NCBI RefSeq assembly: GCF_052065755.1
Contig: NZ_JBQHTK010000009.1
Location: 17,560 to 81,559 of the forward strand
DNA from: Allocoprococcus sp004560705
Lineage (GTDB): Bacteria > Bacillota > Clostridia > Lachnospirales > Lachnospiraceae
Length of the DNA stretch: 64,000 bases
Reading direction: 5' to 3'
Position 1 is the first letter of the stretch. Each line of letters begins with the position of its first letter. This document shows, one piece after another, positions 51,623 to 58,666 of this stretch. The notes under the pieces were generated by a model that was given only the letters and a program-made list of their open reading frames with translations, was not told where the DNA came from and ran no database searches. Both the position numbers and the translations under genes were made by a program.

Positions 51623-52534
51623 TTATATAATTTTTTCATCCTGATATACCTGTTTCATAACATAATCATAGAATTCTTGCTCATAAGCTAATAATGTGTC
51701 ATATTTCTTTTTTACCATATACAAAGCCCTCCTTGGGAAATCTTCTAAATAAAACATATTTATTTGTCCTTTGTCAATAACTTGCCTAGCTTCTAATGAA
51801 GAAATAACTGCAATTCCAAGGCCAACAGATACAGCATTAATTATGGCATCTGTATCTGGCATCTCACAAATTATATTAGGTTTTTCATATATTTTTCGTT
51901 CAACTAAATATCTCTCAAAACTTGTCCGTGTTCCAGATGTAGGTGCTCTGCATACCATAGGCTCTGTCAAAAGAAGCTGATCAGGAAATACACCATTATC
52001 ATCATGTATGTTGTAGTTTTTGTTACTCGCTGTAATGACAACTAGTTGATCCTCTTCAACCCGGGTATATATGTACTCCTTATTTTTTTTCTCATATCCG
52101 CAAAACGCAATATGCGCCTGATGCTCAACCATATTTTCAGTTATACTTCGGCTATCACTCGGAATTATTTTCAAAAAAACCTCCGAATGAAGTTTGTGAT
52201 ATTCACCCAAAAGCCCTGGCAAGTAAAAATGGGACGGGATGGTAGAAGCGACAATTCGTAATATTTTCTTGGGCTGAAAGTCTTTATTATATTCAGAAAG
52301 CAGTGCATTCTTTCGTGAGACAACTGCCACTGCAAAACTATAACAACTCATACCCGCTTTGGTAAGTTTAAAATCCCGTGTACTTCTTACCAATAATTGC
52401 TGCCCTAATTCTTTTTCTAATTCGTTAATATGCTTCGTAATAGTCGATTGTGAAAAATGCAATTGCTTTGCAGCTTCAGAAAAACTATGACGCTGTACAA
52501 CTGTAATAAATGATTGTAACTGTGAAAAATTCAT
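51623..52534 (-). CDS. LysR-family regulator
   Basis: A 303-residue protein. The N-terminal winged HTH is typical: MNFSQLQSFITVVQRHSFSE, AAKQLHFSQSTITKHINELE and KELGQQLLVRSTRDFKLTKAG. The C-terminal co-inducer domain (90-300) has VGLGIAVISSLEARQVID. It is directly upstream of the transporter/nitrogenase-like operon on the same strand and probably activates it in response to a sulfur or amino-acid-like ligand. Confidence 0.9.
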   Translation of the reverse strand: MNFSQLQSFITVVQRHSFSEAAKQLHFSQSTITKHINELEKELGQQLLVRSTRDFKLTKAGMSCYSFAVAVVSRKNALLSEYNKDFQPKKILRIVASTIPSHFYLPGLLGEYHKLHSEVFLKIIPSDSRSITENMVEHQAHIAFCGYEKKNKEYIYTRVEEDQLVVITASNKNYNIHDDNGVFPDQLLLTEPMVCRAPTSGTRTSFERYLVERKIYEKPNIICEMPDTDAIINAVSVGLGIAVISSLEARQVIDKGQINMFYLEDFPRRALYMVKKKYDTLLAYEQEFYDYVMKQVYQDEKII

Positions 52535-52716
52535 TTGTCTATAAACACTATACCTGTATTATGTAACAGTAATTTCCTTTCATAAAATATTCATTGCTTG
52601 AATTGTAACATATACGACTTGTATTTTCCATATTCTAATATTATTGAGAAAAGGCCGGAATCTATCCGACCTTTCCTTTTCTCCTATTCACTTCACCATA
52701 TACACTGCTCTCAAAT

Positions 52717-52745
52717 ACCGTTCTATTTTGTAACTACAATATGTA
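52717..52745 (-). other. attR-like site 2, core TACATA
   Basis: The core is at 52740-52745 and the element-side arm to CCGTTC near 52718-52723. The arm matches the attL arm at 14 of 22 mirrored positions, and site 1 almost throughout. Confidence 0.75.
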
Positions 52746-52854
52746 CAGTACTCTTACTAATTCCAAACTGTTTTGCCGTCTGCCTCACCGTTGCGTTATT
52801 TTCTATAATATAATTTGCAATCTCCACGGCTCTTTTTGCAATATAATCCTTCAA
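52723..52854 (-). CDS. spoIIID: SpoIIID N-terminal half, copy 2
   Basis: A TTG start at 52852-52854 with AGGGGG 6 nt upstream. KDYIAKRAVEIANYIIENNA, TVRQTAKQFGISKSTVH, then five residues (IVVTK) and a stop. The TACATA core at 52740-52745 falls at the same codon as in copy 1 and could restore the same full protein with 24038-24043. The coding changes against copy 1 are Ser/Ala and Ala/Thr, both mild. Being outermost, it may be the original 5' half. Confidence 0.9.
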   Translation of the reverse strand: MKDYIAKRAVEIANYIIENNATVRQTAKQFGISKSTVHIVVTK

Positions 52855-52883
52855 AAAAATCCCCCTGCAAACATTGTTTTTAC

Positions 52884-52913
52884 AATGTATGCAGGAGCCG
52901 TTTATAAATATTC
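52884..52913 (-). promoter_or_regulatory. Sigma-E-type promoter of spoIIID copy 2
   Basis: -35 GAATATT (52907-52913), 15 bp, -10 CATACATT (52884-52891), the sigma-E consensus, again in a palindrome ending at the RBS. Confidence 0.85.
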
Positions 52914-52966
52914 GATAATTTCTTTTTCCTCATATACTTTGAATCAAAAGCAGGAGTCTTCTCATG

Positions 52967-53383
52967 CTAAGATAAACTATAATAAAAAACAATTTTCACA
53001 AGTTTATCTGCCGGCACGATCATAATCTCTTTCGTCGAACACATCAAGTCCCGGAAATCTTGTATCACACTCTCCTCCACATACTCATTGATTATCATGG
53101 CATCGCCGGTAAATTCAATTGTTCCTACATATCCTTTTTCAGAATCTATCTCCACATTTAAGAAGAGTTCCTGTGCCACATGAAGTGCTTTCTTTGCCAT
53201 TTTTTCAAAATGTTTTACTCGTTCCTGACTTATATTGTTCAGCTTCGCATCTATTTTCATTTTCGTCATTTCAACTATGACCTGTGCCTCCATCAGTTTC
53301 TGTTTTTTATCCCTAATTTGTTCTTCCTCACTCATTTTACACATCTTTGCCTTGACTTTCTCTTCAATAATCCTGTCACTCAT
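52967..53383 (-). CDS. Hypothetical protein, coiled-coil N-terminus
   Basis: A protein of about 138 residues from ATG 53383 (GAGGAAT upstream). Residues 1-65 are charged helix (EEKVKAKMCKMSEEEQIRDK). Residues 75-138 look like a small alpha/beta domain (VGTIEFTGDAMIINEYVEES, EIMIVPADKLVKIVFYY). Not recognised. It is divergent from the ribbon-helix-helix gene and shares its operators. Confidence 0.6.
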   Translation of the reverse strand: MSDRIIEEKVKAKMCKMSEEEQIRDKKQKLMEAQVIVEMTKMKIDAKLNNISQERVKHFEKMAKKALHVAQELFLNVEIDSEKGYVGTIEFTGDAMIINEYVEESVIQDFRDLMCSTKEIMIVPADKLVKIVFYYSLS

Positions 53384-53450
53384 CTTAGATTCCTCATAAT
53401 AAAGCCTTCTAATTTTCATTCAAAAATACTCCCTTTTGATAAATATAGTG

Positions 53451-53541
53451 TACTTATTTTAAGTCCATTTATGACATCATAACACTTTCTATACTTAAAA
53501 TGAACTTATTGTACAAACTTAAATATGTACTCATTTTAAGT
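53451..53541. promoter_or_regulatory. Three operator copies for the RHH protein
   Basis: TACTTATTTTAAGT (53451-53464), the inverted AGTTCATTTTAAGT (53493-53506) and TACTCATTTTAAGT (53528-53541) lie in the divergent promoter region. Confidence 0.65.
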
Positions 53542-53555
53542 AGGAAGGATGTATT

Positions 53556-53717
53556 ATGGAAAAAGAGAAACATTTAGGATTGCGAATAGATGCAGAAACA
53601 CATCAGAAATTAAAAAGCCTGGCTGAATTTGATGGCCGTTCTATCAACGGTGAGGTTCTTTATTTAATTCGTCAGGCCATCATCCAACATGAGCAGCAGC
53701 AAGGACCATTAAAATAA
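53556..53717 (+). CDS. Arc-like ribbon-helix-helix protein
   Basis: A 53-residue protein; ATG 53556 with AGGAAGGA upstream. The sequence MEKEKHLGLRIDAETHQKLK then SLAEFDGRSINGEVLYLIRQ is a typical Arc/MetJ ribbon-helix-helix (beta strand LGLRID, helices HQKLKSLAEFDG and SINGEVLYLIRQA). It probably represses itself and the divergent gene through the three operators just upstream. Confidence 0.82.
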   Translation: MEKEKHLGLRIDAETHQKLKSLAEFDGRSINGEVLYLIRQAIIQHEQQQGPLK

Positions 53718-53748
53718 ATCTAATAAATACCATTCTCTTCCATATTTT

Positions 53749-53817
53749 GGACTAATTTTAGTCCCATTATATCATTTTCAACCGCTATGATAAACAGAAT
53801 AGGACTAATTTTAGTCC
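53749..53817. promoter_or_regulatory. Operator pair for the downstream XRE gene
   Basis: GGACTAATTTTAGTCC, a 16-bp near-perfect palindrome, occurs at 53749-53764 and 53802-53817, centres 53 bp apart, about five helical turns. Confidence 0.7.
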
Positions 53818-53837
53818 ACTTTTTTGAGGATGATATT

Positions 53838-54071
53838 ATGGAACAAAAGATAAAACAATCTAATGCAAATATTGGAAAGAATATAAGGGAAATACGTTTA
53901 AATGCTGGCATTGGCCAAACGGAATTGGTTGGCCAGTTGCAGCTTCATGATGTAAATATGACTCGTGAGACCCTGGTTAAAATCGAACGCGGAATTCAAC
54001 ATATTACTGTCTCCCAGCTAAAGGGAATACGTGACTGTCTGAATACTACTTATGATGAATTATTAAAATAG
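53838..54071 (+). CDS. Small XRE-family regulator
   Basis: A 77-residue protein; ATG 53838 with GAGGATG upstream is preferred over a longer frame. HTH: NIGKNIREIRLNAGIGQTEL, VNMTRETLVKIERGIQHITV and LKGIRDCLNTTYDELLK. It probably binds the paired palindromes in front of it. Confidence 0.82.
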   Translation: MEQKIKQSNANIGKNIREIRLNAGIGQTELVGQLQLHDVNMTRETLVKIERGIQHITVSQLKGIRDCLNTTYDELLK

Positions 54072-54330
54072 AGTTACTACGACGAATCTTAACGCATAGT
54101 TCTGTCCTCATCTCAATTCCTTTAAATTCTCCCCAAATCAGGTGTCCACAAGGAGCAATCTCCCGGTACCGCGGCATTTTTCGAAGGATATGCCATTGAT
54201 ACTCCGTCTTATTCTGCCCCAGTCTTAGCAATACATATTGTATGTAGTCTTATTGTAACGCAGCTGAGCCCCAAAATCATTCAATTCATAATTGAATTAA
54301 CTCTTACGATGGCTCAACAAAAAAGCAGCC
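54072..54330. other. Gap between regulators
   Basis: No supported gene. A 61-codon - strand frame (54046-54231) is open but has no RBS. GCAGCCTTAAGCTGC near 54328-54342 is the hairpin end of the XRE gene. Confidence 0.35.
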
Positions 54331-54660
54331 TTAAGCTGCCTCTTCCTTTAATTTCATATAATATAACAGAATTCTGTCGGGTATCTTCTCCCATTTTATT
54401 TCATAACGATTATCTACATACATTATACCAGGATGTTCTTCCTGCTGACCTACGATCAGCGAGTCCATTGAAACATTCAGCAGCCTGCTTAAGCGATACA
54501 GATTATCCAGACTCGGAAGACTTTTTCCTGAAAACCATGCGTAAACAGCCTGAAAAGATCCAACGAGTAACTTCTCTTGAATATCTTTCACGGATATATT
54601 TCTTACCTTGCACATTTCTTTAATTTTATGCCCTGTTTTTTTAATATCAATTTCCTGCAT
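54331..54660 (-). CDS. XRE-family regulator
   Basis: A 109-residue protein. HTH at 8-65: KKTGHKIKEMCKVRNISVKD, FQAVYAWFSGKSLPSLDNLY and RLLNVSMDSLIVG. It is similar in layout to the one at 60778-61119 (both with AVYAW/SVYHW and SLPSLDNLY/SMPTIDNLY). Targets unknown. The upstream small gene (54688-54858) may be cotranscribed. Confidence 0.8.
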   Translation of the reverse strand: MQEIDIKKTGHKIKEMCKVRNISVKDIQEKLLVGSFQAVYAWFSGKSLPSLDNLYRLSRLLNVSMDSLIVGQQEEHPGIMYVDNRYEIKWEKIPDRILLYYMKLKEEAA

Positions 54661-54687
54661 TCGCTTTCTCCTTTTCGCCTAAAAGCA

Positions 54688-54858
54688 TTATCTTCTTTTT
54701 ATTAGATCATCCAATTCCTGCATTTCATCCTCTTTGTTTAACTGAAGTATATCATCTATATATTTATAATTCAATCCAGACATCAGAAAAGGGGAAATTC
54801 TAATTTCATTTTCTTTTATTGATATATTTCCATTCCCGTAAAAAGACGGATTCATCAT
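54688..54858 (-). CDS. Small hypothetical protein
   Basis: About 56 residues from the ATG pair near 54858 (MMNPSFYGNGNISIKENEIR, then ISPFLMSGLNYKYIDDILQL and NKEDEMQELDDLIKRR). It shows no family or membrane segment and the start is uncertain (a TTG at 54909 is also possible). Same strand as the XRE gene 28 nt downstream. Confidence 0.35.
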   Translation of the reverse strand: MMNPSFYGNGNISIKENEIRISPFLMSGLNYKYIDDILQLNKEDEMQELDDLIKRR

Positions 54859-54958
54859 TTTCCGCTTTCTTTTTAACACTTCATACTGTATAATGGGGCC
54901 ACTATCCAAAACTTTTTAACATTTTTACTTGAATACCATGAAGGGAGATGAAAATAAT

Positions 54959-55690
54959 ATGAAAGAAAAAATCAACAATCTATGCAGCAAAGTTCAGTTT
55001 CTTTCGGGGGCATGGCTAAAGCTGATCGCCATCACATCCATGCTTATTGACCATGTAAACAAAGCACTGATTTATCCAAATCTGACTTCAAATGACGGAG
55101 TCCTTACTGTTGTGAGTAATCTATTTGACATTATCGGCAGAATTGCATTCCCATTGTTTTGTTTTTTGCTGGTTGAAGGTTATTTCAAAACCCGAAGCCG
55201 AAAGAAATATCTGTTTAATTTACTGTTATTCGGTGTAATATCAGAAGTACCTTTTGATATGTTTACAACGGCATGTTTTTTTAATATGAACTGGAATAAC
55301 GTCATGTTCACTCTGGCGTTTGTTCTCATGACAATATGGAGTATAGACATTTTAAAAGAAAAAATGCAGAAGCTGCCAAAAGTGCTTTGGTATTTTGTAT
55401 CGTGGATTATTATTATCATAATGTGCATAGCTGCCATATATTTGAGTCTTGATTATGAGCACCACGCTATTTTAATCGGTTATTTCTTTTATCTGTTCCA
55501 TGATGTGCCGCTCTTTGCCATTCCTTTTGGTTACGCCTCCATGTATACACAGCCTTGGTCACTTTTAGGCTTTGGTCTGACACTTACATATAATGGCGAG
55601 CGTGGCAAACAGAATAAAATGCTTAACTATTGGTTTTATCCTGCCCATTTGCTCATCCTTGGAATACTCCGCCTTTACCTTGGTATTTAG
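54959..55690 (+). CDS. TraX-family membrane protein
   Basis: A 243-residue protein; ATG 54959 with AAGGGAG upstream. It has about seven membrane helices; near the start LKLIAITSMLIDHVNKALIY, then IIGRIAFPLFCFLLVEGYFK, NVMFTLAFVLM and FYPAHLLILGILRLYLG, as in TraX proteins. TraX acetylates F-pilin in enteric plasmids; the Firmicutes members are of unknown role and probably modify a surface or secreted substrate. Confidence 0.9.
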   Translation: MKEKINNLCSKVQFLSGAWLKLIAITSMLIDHVNKALIYPNLTSNDGVLTVVSNLFDIIGRIAFPLFCFLLVEGYFKTRSRKKYLFNLLLFGVISEVPFDMFTTACFFNMNWNNVMFTLAFVLMTIWSIDILKEKMQKLPKVLWYFVSWIIIIIMCIAAIYLSLDYEHHAILIGYFFYLFHDVPLFAIPFGYASMYTQPWSLLGFGLTLTYNGERGKQNKMLNYWFYPAHLLILGILRLYLGI

Positions 55691-55820
55691 TACAATGAAA
55701 TACCATCGCTGCTCCGTTACACTCTTAAGGACTTATTATATCATAAAAATTTTATAATTGTACCCTGCAAATTGTGCTACAATACAATTGTTCACCAATT
55801 TAAGAACAGGAGGAGATTTC

Positions 55821-56996
55821 ATGATGGGAAATGAATTATTAAAAGAGGCTGCCGAACTGCAGGGACAACTTGTTGAATGGAGAAGATCGCTTCATCAGAT
55901 TCCGGAGACGGGAACAACTCTCCCTCAGACAATTGCATTTATCAAAGCGAGATTAGACGAGATGGGAATTTCATACAAAGTATACGAAGATATTTCATGC
56001 ATTGAAGCAACGATCGGTTCGGGGGAAAAGTGCTTCATGCTCCGCAGTGATGTAGACGCACTTCCTGTGACGGAGGAAGCTGATGTACCGTTTAAATCCA
56101 CCAATGGCTGCATGCACGGATGTGGTCATGACATGCACGGAACTTTCTTACTGGGTGCGGCAAAGCTCTTAAAAGCGCATGAAGATGAATTAAAAGGAAC
56201 GGTTAAATTGTTATTCCAGTCAGGAGAGGAAGTATTCCAGGGTGCTAAAAAAGCTGTAGCGGCAGGTGTGCTGGAGAATCCGCATGTGGATGCTGCCTTT
56301 GCAATGCATGTAATCGCAATCATTCCGAAGGGTATTATCATGACCGGCAAAGAGCCAATGTCTTCTGTAGACGGTTTTAAAATCACACTGATCGGTCATG
56401 GCGGACACGGCTCTATGCCGGAAGCTTGTGTTGATCCGATCAACGCAGCCGTTCAGGTCTATCTTGCCCTTCAGTCACTGATCGCACGTGAGATCGGCGG
56501 AACGGAAGAAGCTGTTCTTACAATCGGCCAGCTTGCTGCAGGCGATGTATCGAATGTAATTCCTGAGCGTGCCGTTCTTCAGGGAACTCTTCGTACCTTT
56601 AAGAAAGAGGTTCGCGAAAGACTTGTTAAACGAATTGAAGAGGTTGCCAAAGGTGTTGCCATGACTTACCGCTGCCAGATGGAATATGAAACCTTAAGTT
56701 CGTGCCCAAGTGTCGTTACAGATGATGCCGTAACTGCTCTGGTAGAGGATACCGTTAAATCCATGCTGCCGCAGATTCAGGTCATTCGTGGCGGCCACGG
56801 AATGGGCTCAGAAGATTTCGCTGAAATTACCGATAAAGTGCCTGGTTCTTACTACATGATCGGTGCCGGACCGGAAGATCCTTCCAAACGTGTTGGGCAG
56901 CACAATCCAAAGGTTTTATTTAACGAGGATATCTTATCCACAGGTGCGGCAATCTACGCTCAAGTAGCAATGAACTGGCTGGACAAGAACGCATAA
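55821..56996 (+). CDS. M20-family amidohydrolase
   Basis: A 391-residue protein; ATG 55821 with AGGAGGAG upstream. Metal-binding motifs: HGCGHDMHGTFLLGAAKL, GEEVFQGAKKA, AFAMHVIAIIPKG and GGHGMGSEDFAEI. The layout matches amidohydrolases that remove N-acyl or benzoyl groups from amino acids (hippurate/aminoacylase type). Cytosolic, intact. Confidence 0.92.
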   Translation: MMGNELLKEAAELQGQLVEWRRSLHQIPETGTTLPQTIAFIKARLDEMGISYKVYEDISCIEATIGSGEKCFMLRSDVDALPVTEEADVPFKSTNGCMHGCGHDMHGTFLLGAAKLLKAHEDELKGTVKLLFQSGEEVFQGAKKAVAAGVLENPHVDAAFAMHVIAIIPKGIIMTGKEPMSSVDGFKITLIGHGGHGSMPEACVDPINAAVQVYLALQSLIAREIGGTEEAVLTIGQLAAGDVSNVIPERAVLQGTLRTFKKEVRERLVKRIEEVAKGVAMTYRCQMEYETLSSCPSVVTDDAVTALVEDTVKSMLPQIQVIRGGHGMGSEDFAEITDKVPGSYYMIGAGPEDPSKRVGQHNPKVLFNEDILSTGAAIYAQVAMNWLDKNA

Positions 56997-57016
56997 ATTC
57001 TTTGTAATTTGAATAA

Positions 57017-57065
57017 AAAAATATTTCCTTGCAGGCCATTTTGAATCATGGCTGCAAGGAAATTT
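57017..57065. terminator. Terminator after the amidohydrolase
   Basis: ATTTCCTTGCA and TGCAAGGAAAT pair with an extended, slightly imperfect inner stem, followed by TTTTTA. It lies between convergent genes. Confidence 0.75.
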
Positions 57066-57119
57066 TTATTTACCGGTCTTCTCTCCCCTCATTTTTCCTT
57101 TCGTCATATCCTGCATGGT

Positions 57120-57561
57120 TTATAACTCAAATCCAAAGTATTTTACTGCATTATTATAAGAAATTCCGCATACGATCTTTTCCAATGCCTTGTAGTCCGC
57201 CGGGTATTCTCCGTTTTCTCCCCATCCTCCGATCAGTTCGCGCATGATTCTATGGAAATACTCATGTCTTGTGTAGGACAGGAAGCTTCTGGAATCTGTC
57301 AACATTCCCACAAAGTTTCCGAGCAGCCCGAGATTTGCCAGGGATGTCATCTGCGCGATCATTCCCTGCTTGTGATCGTTGAACCACCATGCACTTCCCT
57401 GCTGGATCTTGCCGGCAACCTCTGTTCCCTGGAAACATCCGAGGATCGTTCCGATCGCCTCATTATCATTCGGATTCAGGGAGTAGAGAATCGTTTTCTG
57501 AAGTTCATCCGTCGCGATCAGTGAATTCAGGGAATCTGCCGTCTCGGAACTTGGCGCATGG
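57120..57561 (-). pseudogene. uxaC: uxaC (glucuronate isomerase) 3' fragment
   Basis: SSETADSLNSLIATDELQKT, ILYSLNPNDNEAIGTILGCF, KIQQGSAWWFNDHKQGMIAQ, MLTDSRSFLSYTRHEYFHRI and the C-terminal ISYNNAVKYFGFEL match the last third of UxaC, which isomerises glucuronate to fructuronate. The rest of the gene is missing. An ATG that appears to start it lies in the adjacent MITE-like repeat. Non-functional. Confidence 0.82.
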
Positions 57562-57689
57562 GAGAAATAGGGACGTTGCATCTTGACACGATGTTGGGGG
57601 CAAAAGCCATGTCTTTAAACAAATGTATTAATTGTTTGTGAATTGCACGAAATATTACGTCAAAATCCTTTGCAACGTCCCTATTTCTC
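57562..57689. mobile_element. 128-bp MITE-like element with 19-bp inverted repeats
   Basis: GAGAAATAGGGACGTTGCA (57562-57580) and its exact complement TGCAACGTCCCTATTTCTC (57671-57689) flank about 90 bp without coding capacity. It joins a uxaC fragment to a gtrA-like gene. Its right repeat supplies the stop codon of the latter. Confidence 0.75.
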
Positions 57690-58280
57690 TCCTTCCGGAA
57701 AGATAATCTTGAATACAAAGAAGAAGATTACCATGGAAACTCCACCTGTAATGAAGGTTACGAGCAGATTATAAACTGCAGGCGGAACATATGCTGATGC
57801 GATCGGCATCCATAAATTATTGAATCCGTTACATACCAGCGATATTACTACCCATGCGATAAAGTACCACATTGCCTGGTAAAAAGGATTTCCTTTACTC
57901 TTAAAAGTGATATTTCTCTGCAGAGGAAAATTAATGCATTGCGCAAGAAACGAACCCGTTTCGTAACTGATAAAATATCCAAGTCCGCCCCCTATCATAA
58001 CCGCTCCGCTGGCATCACGAAGTACGTTATATCCCAAAAGGCTCCATGTAAAATCCACTCCGAAGAGATGCATTTCTTTCTGTGGCCACATGAATTCTGT
58101 TCCGGCAAGGCCGATTCCGAGGATCCCCGGCATGAATGTGAAGACCAGATACTGGAATACGGTAACGCCCATGCTGAACACAAAGAAGTAAAAAATCTGA
58201 TATACCCATTTTGCCAGTTTGGGATGTTTTTCTTCAAATCCACCCCAAATGCTCATCCATTTTTCTTTCAAATTACCCAT
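57681..58280 (-). CDS. GtrA-like membrane protein
   Basis: A 199-residue protein with four membrane segments (about 27-50, 95-115, 140-165, 170-190). FLAQCINFPLQRNITFKSKG is the GtrA signature. GtrA-like proteins move lipid-linked sugars or aid wall glycosylation. The gene ends inside the MITE-like repeat (GAG AAA TAG), so a few C-terminal residues may be altered. It is in a run with a GH3 fragment upstream. Confidence 0.75.
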   Translation of the reverse strand: MGNLKEKWMSIWGGFEEKHPKLAKWVYQIFYFFVFSMGVTVFQYLVFTFMPGILGIGLAGTEFMWPQKEMHLFGVDFTWSLLGYNVLRDASGAVMIGGGLGYFISYETGSFLAQCINFPLQRNITFKSKGNPFYQAMWYFIAWVVISLVCNGFNNLWMPIASAYVPPAVYNLLVTFITGGVSMVIFFFVFKIIFPEGEK

Positions 58281-58295
58281 TTTTATACCTCACTT

Positions 58296-58666
58296 TTACT
58301 TACGGGAAATTTTTGCTGTGTAGGCTTTATTTTCCTTTGAATTTTTAAAGAAGCCTGATATGATCTGTTTCATTCCCCGGAAGAAATGTCCGTTGACTGC
58401 TGTCACCATTCCTCTGACCATGTCCATGCTTACCATTCCGTTTGTCATTTTGGCAATTCCACGGAACGGCATATTGTAAATGAAGAGAATATTCAGATCC
58501 GGTTTTCCTTTCTCTTCACTTTTTTTCTTAAGGTTGGTTAATATCTTATATATCAGGCGTGCGGCCGGACTCTTTGCGTAATACATCTGACAAATCGCAT
58601 CGTTCATTCCCAATTCTCCGCCCCATTTTCCGTCCGGAATCTCATGCCCGAGAAGTTTTTTGAAGA
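58296..58666 (-). pseudogene. GH3 beta-glucosidase-like C-terminal fragment
   Basis: FKKLLGHEIPDGKWGGELGM, NDAICQMYYAKSPAARLIYK, LNILFIYNMPFRGIAKMTNG and VNGHFFRGMKQIISGFFKNS are typical of the extreme C-terminus of Lachnospiraceae family 3 glycosidases. The catalytic domains are gone; the break is at the transposase element's left end (about 58664). Confidence 0.65.

Larger units (their letters stand above)
43268..52745. mobile_element. Segment B between the two spoIIID 5' halves (9.5 kb)
   Basis: It lies between att site 1 (43262-43267) and site 2 (52740-52745) and includes spoIIID copy 1, decayed genes and the nitrogenase-like operon. No recombinase is recognisable in it. Site 2 has an arm (CCGTTCTATTTTGTAACTAC on the + strand) almost like that of site 1, so both came from related integrations. 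Recombination of site 2 with attL would remove 28.7 kb, A plus B. Confidence 0.65.

Noticed and set aside
43376..52854. The two spoIIID 5' halves as a tandem duplication made by assembly error
   Set aside because: They differ at about ten sites, and have different upstream and downstream sequences, so they are not a copied stretch.
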